In this document: in pieces, positions 1-7,013 of the stretch
Layout: each line of letters starts with the position of its first letter
Numbering within the stretch: position 1 is the first letter of the stretch
Assembly: GCF_009760925.1 (NCBI RefSeq)
Contig: NZ_VRLV01000002.1
Location: 806,001 to 870,000 of the forward strand
Source: Nonomuraea typhae
Lineage (GTDB): Bacteria > Actinomycetota > Actinomycetes > Streptosporangiales > Streptosporangiaceae
Direction of reading: 5' to 3'
DNA length: 64,000 bases
Made by a program: the position numbers and the translations under genes
The notes under the pieces: generated by a model
Databases searched by the model: none
What the model was told of the DNA's origin: nothing
The model's input: only the letters and a program-made list of their open reading frames with translations

Positions 1-278
1 TTGCCGGACGCGGGCGGTGCGTGGACAGCCATACGACTTTTCCCTTGTATGCGCAGGAAAGGGATGTACTTTAAGTGGCTTTTTGAACCTACTTTCGCCT
101 ATCGGATGGATATACCGTTTATTGGCACACAGAACGATTGTGCATGTCAATGCGATGAACGTCGGTTCTGGCACAGGGATAGTAGTTAGCTACGTAAACG
201 GATAGTTGCGCAGCGTGGCTGACCGCATCGCTGACCACGAGTGGGCGATGGATGACTGCCTGTGAAAGTGAGGGCGGT
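1..278. other. Non-coding, lower-GC stretch at window start
   Basis: No convincing gene is seen. Base composition is clearly lower in GC than the flanking genes, and the short open frames have no ribosome-binding site and un-actinomycete-like codon use. A weak inverted repeat (TCCCTT at 41-46, AAGGGA at 59-64) is present. It may be the downstream or regulatory region of a gene outside the window. Confidence 0.5.
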
Positions 279-659
279 CTACGCCAGCCAGTCCTCGGTC
301 CCGAACAGGCGGGCCGTGTCGATCGCGGACGGGGTCCCCTCACCCGGATCCGCCCCCGCCTCGAGCAGAATCGTCACCACGTCCCGCTCCTTCTTGAACA
401 CCGCGCCCGCCAGCGGCGTCTGCCCGCGGTCGTTCTGCCGGCCGGGGTCGGCGCCCAGCTCGGCCAGCATGCGCACGGTCTCCGCGTGCCCGTGGTAGGC
501 GGCCAGCATGAGCAGGGTGTCGCCCTTGCCGTTGGCGAGGTTGACCGGAAGCCCGGCCGCCACGTACGCCCGCAACGTCTCCGTGTCACCGGCCCTGGCC
601 AGGCCGAACATCCTCGTGGCGAACTCTTCGAGCTGCGGGTCCCCGTCCATGGAGCCCAT
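279..659 (-). CDS. Small ankyrin-repeat protein
   Basis: A 126-residue cytoplasmic protein made almost wholly of ankyrin repeats. Typical helix-turn-helix consensus is visible, for example GDTLLMLAAYHGHAETVRML at about residues 46-65, then a second repeat beginning NDRGQTPLAGA. Ankyrin repeats bind partner proteins; no catalytic motif is present and the target is unknown. ATG at 659 follows an AGG-type ribosome site; a second ATG at 650 is possible. It is divergent from the PAC2 gene, with 86 bases between them. Confidence 0.85.
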   Translation of the reverse strand: MGSMDGDPQLEEFATRMFGLARAGDTETLRAYVAAGLPVNLANGKGDTLLMLAAYHGHAETVRMLAELGADPGRQNDRGQTPLAGAVFKKERDVVTILLEAGADPGEGTPSAIDTARLFGTEDWLA

Positions 660-745
660 TCTGCCTCGATAGGGTGCCGTGCACGGAATCGTTCCGGCCC
701 GCCGTAGGTTGCTGGAGAGAGTACCTAAGGGAAAGGCTGTCCAAC

Positions 746-1648
746 GTGTTCGACCCGACGGATCTCTACGAGCTCGCCGACGATGTGCCCGAGCTGGCTG
801 ATCCGGTGCTGCTGTACCACTTCGATGGTTTCGTCGATGCGGGTGGCGCCGGACGACTGGCGCTGGGCCACCTCCTGGCCGAGCTGGAGCACCGGGTCGT
901 GGCCACGTTCGACGTGGACCGCCTCCTGGACTACCGCTCCCGCCGGCCCATCATGACCTTCGACACCGACAAGTGGGTGGACTGCGAGAGCCCCGAGCTG
1001 GCCGTCTACCTGACGACCGACGCCACCGGCACCCCGTTCCTCGTGCTCAGCGGCCCCGAGCCGGACCGCGAGTGGGAGTTGTTCGCCAGGGCCGTGGGGT
1101 CGCTGATCGAGCGCCTCAAGGTGAACAAGATCGTCACCGTGCACGGCATCCCCATGGCCGTGCCGCACACCCGGCCGCTCGGCATCACCATGCACGCCAG
1201 CCGCCCCGAGCTCATCGGCCCGCAGAGCAGCAACTTCGGCCGGGTCCAGGTGCCGGGCAGCGTCGCAGCGCTGCTGGAGTACCGCCTGGGCGGCAAGGGT
1301 CACGACGCCGTGGGCTACGCCGTCCACGTGCCGCACTACCTCTCGCAGGCCGAGTACCCCCACTCGGCGGTCACCGCCCTGGAGGCCGTCACCCGCGGCA
1401 CCGGCCTGGTCTTCCCGATGGACGCGCTGCGCGACGCGGCCGAGCGCACCAACGTGGAGATCGAGGAGCAGATCAGCGGCTCGGCCGAGCTGTCCAGCGC
1501 GATCACCGGGCTCGAGCAGCAGTACGACGCCTTCGCGGCAGGGGCCGGCAAGGAGAGCCTGCTGGCCGAGCCGTCCGCGATGCCGACGGGCGATGAGCTG
1601 GCGGCGCAGTTCGAGCGTTTCCTGGCCGAGCGTGACGAAGATCTCTAA
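746..1648 (+). CDS. PAC2 family protein (proteasome-assembly-chaperone fold)
   Basis: A 300-residue soluble protein matching the actinobacterial PAC2 family, which shares the fold of archaeal and eukaryotic proteasome-assembly chaperones. The biochemical role in actinobacteria is not settled. Visible family signatures are a start running FDPTDLYEL, the segment LVLSGPEPDREW, and the GIPMAVPHTRP stretch in the middle. I chose GTG at 746, since the purine-rich AAGGGAAAGG lies just upstream and the protein then begins at the family's usual position. In-frame sequence further upstream is not PAC2-like. The next gene follows after 14 bases, so co-transcription is likely. Confidence 0.85.
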   Translation: MFDPTDLYELADDVPELADPVLLYHFDGFVDAGGAGRLALGHLLAELEHRVVATFDVDRLLDYRSRRPIMTFDTDKWVDCESPELAVYLTTDATGTPFLVLSGPEPDREWELFARAVGSLIERLKVNKIVTVHGIPMAVPHTRPLGITMHASRPELIGPQSSNFGRVQVPGSVAALLEYRLGGKGHDAVGYAVHVPHYLSQAEYPHSAVTALEAVTRGTGLVFPMDALRDAAERTNVEIEEQISGSAELSSAITGLEQQYDAFAAGAGKESLLAEPSAMPTGDELAAQFERFLAERDEDL

Positions 1649-1662
1649 GTAACCTGGGGGCC

Positions 1663-2703
1663 ATGGACGACATCCAGGTTGGCCTGATCGGCTACGGCCC
1701 CGCCGGGCGGTTCTTCCACGGCCCGCTGATCCACGCCACGCCGGGGCTGCGCCTGGCCGCCGTGGTCACCCGCGATCCCGAGCGCGCCGCCGAGGCCGGG
1801 CAGAGGTACGGCGCGGCCGCGCTGCCCGACGCCGAGCAGGTGTTCCAGCGGTGCGATCTGGTGGTCGTCGCCTCCCCGAACCGCACGCACGTCCCGCTGG
1901 CCACCGAGGCGCTGGCTCTCGGCCTGCCGGTGATCGTGGACAAGCCGCTGGCCGCCACGGCCGAGGAGGCGCGGCGGTTGGTGGCGCTGGCGCGGGAGCG
2001 CGACCGGATGCTGACCGTCTTCCAGAACCGCCGCTGGGACGGTGACTTCCGCACCCTGCGCGCGCTGCTGGAGGAGGGCGCGCTCGGCGAGGTGACCAGG
2101 TTCGAGTCCCGATTCGAGCGCTGGCGGCCGGAGCCCAAGGGCGGCTGGCGCGAGTCCGGCGGCGCCCAGGAGATCGGCGGCCTGCTCTACGACCTGGGCA
2201 GCCATCTCATCGACCAGGCCCTCGAGCTGTTCGGCCCGGTGCGCACCGTCTACGCCGAGAGCGCGGCCCGCCGTCCGGGTGTGGGCTCCGACGACGACAC
2301 CTTCGTGGCGCTCGGCCACGAGAGCGGCGTGCGCTCCCATCTGTGGATGAGCGCGGTCGCCGCCCGGCCGGGCCCGCGCTTCCGGGTGCTCGGCTCGGCC
2401 GGCGCCTACGTCAAGGACGGCCTGGACGTCCAGGAGGACCGCCTGCGCGCCGGCCGTACCCCGGACGAGCCCGGTTTCGGCGAGGAGCCGGAGGGGCGCT
2501 GGGGCGAGATCGGCACCGCCGAGGGGCATCGCCCGCTGCCCACGCTCCCCGGCGCGTACCTCGACTTCTACCGCGGCGTCGAGACGGCGCTGCGGGCCGG
2601 CGGGCCGCCCCCGGTGGACCCGGCCGGCGTGGTGGCGGTGCTGCGGGTGATCGAGGCGGCCCGCCTGTCGGCCGAGCAGGGCACGGTGAGCCATCTGTCG
2701 TGA
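1663..2703 (+). CDS. Gfo/Idh/MocA family NAD(P)-dependent oxidoreductase
   Basis: A 346-residue sugar or polyol dehydrogenase-like enzyme. The N-terminal Rossmann fold shows GLIGYGPAG at about residues 6-14, and the family's EKP-type motif appears as VDKPLA near residue 107. The C-terminal alpha/beta domain carries SHLIDQALELFG, with the His-Asp pair expected at the active site. Family members oxidise or reduce sugars, inositols or related compounds; the substrate cannot be read from sequence. It probably shares an operon with the PAC2 gene and ends 15 bases from the convergent phosphatase gene. Confidence 0.88.
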   Translation: MDDIQVGLIGYGPAGRFFHGPLIHATPGLRLAAVVTRDPERAAEAGQRYGAAALPDAEQVFQRCDLVVVASPNRTHVPLATEALALGLPVIVDKPLAATAEEARRLVALARERDRMLTVFQNRRWDGDFRTLRALLEEGALGEVTRFESRFERWRPEPKGGWRESGGAQEIGGLLYDLGSHLIDQALELFGPVRTVYAESAARRPGVGSDDDTFVALGHESGVRSHLWMSAVAARPGPRFRVLGSAGAYVKDGLDVQEDRLRAGRTPDEPGFGEEPEGRWGEIGTAEGHRPLPTLPGAYLDFYRGVETALRAGGPPPVDPAGVVAVLRVIEAARLSAEQGTVSHLS

Positions 2704-2718
2704 GACCCGGCCGGCGGG

Positions 2719-3501
2719 TCAGCCGAGCAGCCGGGCGCGCAGGGCGGCGCCGTCCTGGTCGGTCCAGCCGTGCGCGCGCAGCCACTCCAGCGGGCCTCCG
2801 AAGCGGTCGTCGAGCACGCCCAGGAACTGCTCCAGGTACTGCGGGCGCGGCATGTGGTCGTCGGCGGGACGCGAGTCGAGGTCGTCCCGGTAGGTGGCGC
2901 TGGCGCGCAGGCGGGCCAGCACCTTCTCCATGCGCTCGCCGGTGGCCACGTAGTCGGCCACGATCGCCTCCCTGGTCACCTCGGCCACCTCCAGGGCCAG
3001 CGCGCAGACCACGCCGGTGCGGTCCTTTCCCGCCGCGCAGTGGACGATCGCCGCGCCGTCGTCCAGCGCCAGCGCGCGCAGTGCCCCCACGACCGAGTCG
3101 GGCCGGTCGCGCAGGTAGCCGTAGTAGAAGCCGCTGACGCGCAGTTCCTCGTCCAGCCGGCGCTCCTGCCAGGGCAGCACCTTGTCGGCGTCGATGGAGT
3201 CGGCCTCGGCGTCGGTGTGCTCGCCGCCTTCGGCGAAGAAACTGTGGTTGTGGTGGGTCACCTCGGCCACGCGGGTCAGCGGGCCGGGCCCCTCCAGCGC
3301 CACTTCGGCGTGCGAGCGCAGGTCCACGATGTGCCTGAGCTTGAGCTCCCCGACCAGCCGCGCGATGTCGCCGCCGGTGAGCCCCTGCAGATTGTCGGAG
3401 CGGAAGATCCGGCCTGGACGGGTGGTCCGGCCGTCCTTGGTGGGCAACCCGCCCAGGTCACGGGCGTTGACTGCACCTTGTAGATCAATCCAGCTGTTCA
3501 T
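2719..3501 (-). CDS. Tyrosine-protein phosphatase (PtpB-like, Y_phosphatase3 family)
   Basis: A 260-residue dual-specificity or tyrosine phosphatase resembling mycobacterial PtpB. The active-site loop HCAAGKDRTG carries nucleophile Cys155 and phosphate-binding Arg161 (C-x5-R). The N-terminal NARDLGGLPTKDGR and FRSDNL segments are also family hallmarks. It removes phosphate from phosphotyrosine, or possibly phosphoinositides, as known for the family. ATG at 3501 follows GGTGAG. It is divergent from the membrane-protein gene at 3554, with an inverted repeat between them. Confidence 0.9.
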   Translation of the reverse strand: MNSWIDLQGAVNARDLGGLPTKDGRTTRPGRIFRSDNLQGLTGGDIARLVGELKLRHIVDLRSHAEVALEGPGPLTRVAEVTHHNHSFFAEGGEHTDAEADSIDADKVLPWQERRLDEELRVSGFYYGYLRDRPDSVVGALRALALDDGAAIVHCAAGKDRTGVVCALALEVAEVTREAIVADYVATGERMEKVLARLRASATYRDDLDSRPADDHMPRPQYLEQFLGVLDDRFGGPLEWLRAHGWTDQDGAALRARLLG

Positions 3502-3530
3502 CTCACCAACCTATATGTGAGCGAATTCTC

Positions 3531-3552
3531 CGTTCATAACGCAACATGAACG
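3531..3552. promoter_or_regulatory. Inverted repeat between divergent genes, operator-like
   Basis: Perfect 7-base arms CGTTCAT (3531-3537) and ATGAACG (3546-3552) flank an 8-base spacer and end one base before the ATG at 3554. The placement suggests an operator over a short-leader or leaderless transcript. The binding protein is unknown. Confidence 0.4.
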
Positions 3553-3553
3553 T

Positions 3554-4426
3554 ATGGATCCGCGAGCTCTTCCCCCGCGGCTGGTGATCGACCCGCACCT
3601 GCCGGCCCACGTCTCCGCCGAGCTGGCGGCCAGCCCGGACGTGCTGACCATGGCCAGAAGAGGGAAGAGCGTGGAACGCACCTTCAGCCCCGCGCTGCTC
3701 GTCGTGCTGCCCGGGTTCCTCCTGCTGATGCTGGTGCTGACCGGCGCGACGGGCATGGTCGTGGCCGGCATCGGCATGACGCTGATCGCGCTGCTCGGGT
3801 GGTCCGCCTCCGACCTGTCCAAGCGCACGGTACGGCGGCGCCTGGAACTGGCCCGCGCCCACGCCGACCACTACGTGCTCCCGAGCGACCTGGACTATCC
3901 CTGCCAGCGGCTGCTGCGCCGGGCGCAGGACGCGGTGCACACGATCCTCGCCTCGGACGTGCAGCGGGCCGGGATGCTCGACGCGGTCAACAACCGGGTG
4001 TCGATGCCGGAGGAGGTGTGGCAGATCGGCAGCCGGCTGGCGAAGCTGTCGCGCATGCACGCCGAGCACGACCGGATCGTGCCCCAGATGCTGCCCTCGG
4101 CCCTGGAGGACGCCTTCAAGCCGTACAGCACCGCGCTGGACGCCGCCTGGACCTCGTTGTCCAAGCGGGTGCGCCGCCTGGAGGAGTACGCGATGCAGGT
4201 CCTCAAGGCCGACGAGGTCTTCCACGCCCACCAGAGGCTGCAGGCGCTGGCCGACCGGACGCCCGACTACCAGCGCCTGATCGCCGACACCGTCCGCGAC
4301 GACCTGGCCCGCAGGCACATCAGGGAACTGGCCACCCAGGCCGAGCACGTGCGCAAACTCTTCGAGGAGAGCATCGCCCAGGCCAGGCAGACCGCCGGCG
4401 AGCTGCTCAGGACTCCGCTCTCCTGA
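3554..4426 (+). CDS. Two-TM membrane protein with helical cytoplasmic domain
   Basis: A 290-residue protein I do not recognise. An N-terminal soluble segment of about 48 residues is followed by two adjacent hydrophobic helices (about residues 49-80, FSPALLVVLPGFLLLMLVL then MVVAGIGMTLIALLGW). A long, charged, mostly helical C-terminal domain follows, probably cytoplasmic and partly coiled coil. No enzymatic motif is visible. There is no clear ribosome site, and the ATG sits next to an inverted repeat. The 3' end overlaps the convergent NB-ARC gene by 20 bases. Confidence 0.75.
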   Translation: MDPRALPPRLVIDPHLPAHVSAELAASPDVLTMARRGKSVERTFSPALLVVLPGFLLLMLVLTGATGMVVAGIGMTLIALLGWSASDLSKRTVRRRLELARAHADHYVLPSDLDYPCQRLLRRAQDAVHTILASDVQRAGMLDAVNNRVSMPEEVWQIGSRLAKLSRMHAEHDRIVPQMLPSALEDAFKPYSTALDAAWTSLSKRVRRLEEYAMQVLKADEVFHAHQRLQALADRTPDYQRLIADTVRDDLARRHIRELATQAEHVRKLFEESIAQARQTAGELLRTPLS

Positions 4427-6917
4427 GCAGTTCCAGGGTCCTGCGCATGCCGGCCTCGTTGCCCAGGCTGCGGTAGAGCGCCCTGGCCTCCTCCAGCGTC
4501 CGTACGGCGGGCTCGCGCGCGCCCGCGTCCAGGTGCGCCTCGCCCAGGTACCGCAGGCACTGCGCCATCCGCCAGCGCTCGCCCAGCTCCTCGAAGGCGG
4601 CGTAGGCGCGGCGCAACTCCTCCTCGGCCTCACGCGCCCGGCCCATGCGGCCCAGCACCCGACCGGCCGACTGGGCGCTCCTGGCCACGCCCCAGGCGTC
4701 GCCGAGCATGGCCAGGATCTCGCCCGACTCGCGCACGTGGTCCAGCTCGACCAGGACGTTGGCCGGGTTGCCCACCTCGCCGGCCGAGCGCAGGCAGCGG
4801 GCCACCTCCCACATCTCGCCGCGCTGCTTGAACATCTCCGTGGCCCGATCCAGGCTGAGGCCGGCCCGGGTGAAGTGGTCCTGGGCGGCTCTGGCCTCGC
4901 CCTCCCTGCGCAGGCCGCGAGCCTGGGCGGCCAGGGCCTCGCCGTACACCCGGAGCGTCTGCGCCTCGGAGTAGCGGTTGCCCTCGCGCTCGAAGACGGC
5001 CAGCGACTCCTCCAGCAGGTCGCGGGCCTCCTCGGGGCGGCGTTCCGCCAGGCGCAGCTCGGCGAGGTTGCGCTGGGTGCGGGCCAGCCACCACACGTCG
5101 TCGACGTCCCTGAATCCGGCGATGGCCGACAGCAGGTAGTCCTGGGCGCGGTCGAGGTTGCCGCCGGAGTAGCGGATCATGCCGATCGTGCGCATCGCCC
5201 GGGCGGCCCACCAGGACTCGCCGAGCTCGGTGAAGATCTCCAGGGCGGTCTCGGCCTCGGCGGTGCTGCCGCCGGCGGCCACGGCCGCCCGGTCCATGAG
5301 GGCGATGCCGTAGGCGCGGCGGTCGCCGGTGCGCAGCGCGGCGTCGCGGCCGATGTCGGCGACGGCCCGCCAGTCGGCCCAGAAGGCGCGCAGGGAGTGG
5401 CACAGGGAGCAGAAGGCGCGGGCCAGGCCCCAGGTCAGCTCCCACAGCTCACGGTCGCGGGCGTGGTGGATCATGGCGACCATGCTGAGGCGCTCGGCGT
5501 TGAGCCAGTCGGCGGCCTGCGACTGACCGGCGGCACTGGTACGGCGGCCGCCCTTGCTCCAGTCCTGCGGCCAGCGGTCCTGCGCGGCGCTCTCGGCGCG
5601 CTGCCGGTAGCCGGTCAGCACCCGCTCCAGCGCGGGCAGCAGGCGCTCCTCGTCCATCTCGGCGGCGAACAGCCGCACCAGGTCGTGCAGGCGGTAGCGC
5701 ATCTCGCCGGTCTGGCCGGTGCCCGAGCACTCGGCGAGCTGGGCGTCGACCAGCGCCTCGAGCTGGTCGCCGCCGTCGAGCTCGGAGGTGTCGAGCAGCG
5801 CCCCGGCCACCCAGCCGGGCACGTCCGGGGCCGACAGCCCGGCCATCAGGCGCAGCAGGCGGCGCTGGATGCCGGTGCAGTCGTCGTAGCTGAGCTGCAC
5901 CGAGGCGCGCACGCTCTTGTCCACCCGCGGCGCGAGTTCGAGCTGGTCCAGGCGGCGGCGCTCGTCGGCCAGCCGCTTGGCCAGCTCGCGTAAGGACCAG
6001 GTGGCGCGGGTGGCCAGCCGGGCGCCGCAGATGCTGATCGCCAGCGGCAGGTGGTCGCAGATGCCCACGATCTTCTTGGCCGACTCCAGATCGTCCACGA
6101 TCCGGGCGCCGCCGGCCAGCCTCGCCAGCAGTTCCACGCTCTGGGCCTCGCTGAAGACCGGGAGCTGGAAGTCGACCGCGTTCATCAGGTAGAGCGGGTG
6201 GCGCGAGGTGACGATCACCGCGCAGCCGGGGTCGGCCGGCAGCAGCGGCTTGACCTGCTCGCCGCTGTCGGCGTTGTCCAGGCCGATGAGGATGCGCCGG
6301 TCCTTGGTCCAGGTGAGCCAGAGCTTGCGCAGCTCCTCCATGCCGCCGGGGTCGGTGGTCAGGCGGACGCCGAGGGCTCGCAGGAAGCCGATCAGCACCT
6401 CTTCCGGGCCCACGCCGCGCAGGTCGGCGTAGAGCCTGCCGTCGGGGAAGCCGCCGGCCACCTCCTGCCCGAAGCGGGCCATGAGGGCGGACTTGCCGAC
6501 GCCGCCCCTGCCGTACACGGAGGCGACGAGCGGCGGCTCGCCCGGCTTCCTGCGCCGGGAGAAGGCCGCGCGCAGCTCGGTCAGCGACTCGGCGCGGCCG
6601 GTGAAGTGCTCGGGCACCGGCGGCCACTGGTCGGGGGCGCGGGTGCCGGCGTCGGGCGCGGCGCTGAGCCGCCGCCGGCGCGTCCGCCCGGCCGCGCCCT
6701 CGGTGGTGGCCCACGTGGTCAGGCCGACCAGGAGCGCGGCGGTCGCGGAGACGCCGATCCGGGCGATGGGCGGGATGTCCCATTCGAGAGAGGCGGCCAG
6801 AATGCTCGCCGCCGCGGCCGCGATGCCCGCCGCGACGGGCGCGGCCAGGATTACCCTGCGCCGCCTGGGTTTGGGTTCGGACACGGGTTCGTCAGGAAGC
6901 CGGTTCGGACCGGTCAA
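4407..6917 (-). CDS. Membrane-anchored NB-ARC / TPR STAND ATPase
   Basis: An 836-residue STAND protein. Two predicted TM helices lie near residues 22-43 and 54-72. An NB-ARC ATPase follows, with Walker A GRGGVGKSA (136-144), a Walker B-like RILIGLDNAD and a GLPL-type motif HLPLAISICG. From about residue 500 to the end are tetratricopeptide-like repeats with consensus such as YLGEAHLDAG. STAND ATPases switch oligomeric state on ligand sensing by the repeats. Here no DNA-binding or enzymatic effector is fused, so output may occur at the membrane. The start is TTG at 6917 behind a GGGGGTG site that lies in an inverted repeat. Confidence 0.85.
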   Translation of the reverse strand: MTGPNRLPDEPVSEPKPRRRRVILAAPVAAGIAAAAASILAASLEWDIPPIARIGVSATAALLVGLTTWATTEGAAGRTRRRRLSAAPDAGTRAPDQWPPVPEHFTGRAESLTELRAAFSRRRKPGEPPLVASVYGRGGVGKSALMARFGQEVAGGFPDGRLYADLRGVGPEEVLIGFLRALGVRLTTDPGGMEELRKLWLTWTKDRRILIGLDNADSGEQVKPLLPADPGCAVIVTSRHPLYLMNAVDFQLPVFSEAQSVELLARLAGGARIVDDLESAKKIVGICDHLPLAISICGARLATRATWSLRELAKRLADERRRLDQLELAPRVDKSVRASVQLSYDDCTGIQRRLLRLMAGLSAPDVPGWVAGALLDTSELDGGDQLEALVDAQLAECSGTGQTGEMRYRLHDLVRLFAAEMDEERLLPALERVLTGYRQRAESAAQDRWPQDWSKGGRRTSAAGQSQAADWLNAERLSMVAMIHHARDRELWELTWGLARAFCSLCHSLRAFWADWRAVADIGRDAALRTGDRRAYGIALMDRAAVAAGGSTAEAETALEIFTELGESWWAARAMRTIGMIRYSGGNLDRAQDYLLSAIAGFRDVDDVWWLARTQRNLAELRLAERRPEEARDLLEESLAVFEREGNRYSEAQTLRVYGEALAAQARGLRREGEARAAQDHFTRAGLSLDRATEMFKQRGEMWEVARCLRSAGEVGNPANVLVELDHVRESGEILAMLGDAWGVARSAQSAGRVLGRMGRAREAEEELRRAYAAFEELGERWRMAQCLRYLGEAHLDAGAREPAVRTLEEARALYRSLGNEAGMRRTLELLRRAES

Positions 6918-6921
6918 AGAG

Positions 6922-6937
6922 CACCCCCTTAGGGGTG
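6922..6937 (-). promoter_or_regulatory. Hairpin overlapping the NB-ARC gene ribosome site
   Basis: CACCCC (6922-6927) and GGGGTG (6932-6937) form perfect 6-base arms around a 4-base loop. The purine-rich ribosome site for the TTG start at 6917 lies inside this structure, so translation could be limited by pairing. The regulatory role is inferred. Confidence 0.35.
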
Positions 6938-6972
6938 ATTCAAGCTGATTTCCCGGGTCTCGCGCCAGTGGG

Positions 6973-7009
6973 CTGATGGGGTACGGCAGGCGCCGCCGTA
7001 CCCCATCAG
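6973..7009 (-). terminator. Strong intrinsic terminator after M6 protease gene
   Basis: Perfect 15-base arms CTGATGGGGTACGGC (6973-6987) and GCCGTACCCCATCAG (6995-7009) surround a 7-base loop and begin 4 bases past the protease stop codon. There is no U-tract, which is common for actinobacterial terminators. It should isolate the protease from the NB-ARC gene downstream. Confidence 0.85.
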
Positions 7010-7013
7010 TGGA

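Noticed and set aside
1-189. Two short open frames at the window start
   Set aside because: Codon use is unlike actinomycete genes, the frames overlap each other, and there is no ribosome site or domain.
1645-2694. Antisense frame over the Gfo/Idh/MocA gene
   Set aside because: The sense strand has a clear Rossmann fold and family motifs. The antisense product is low complexity.
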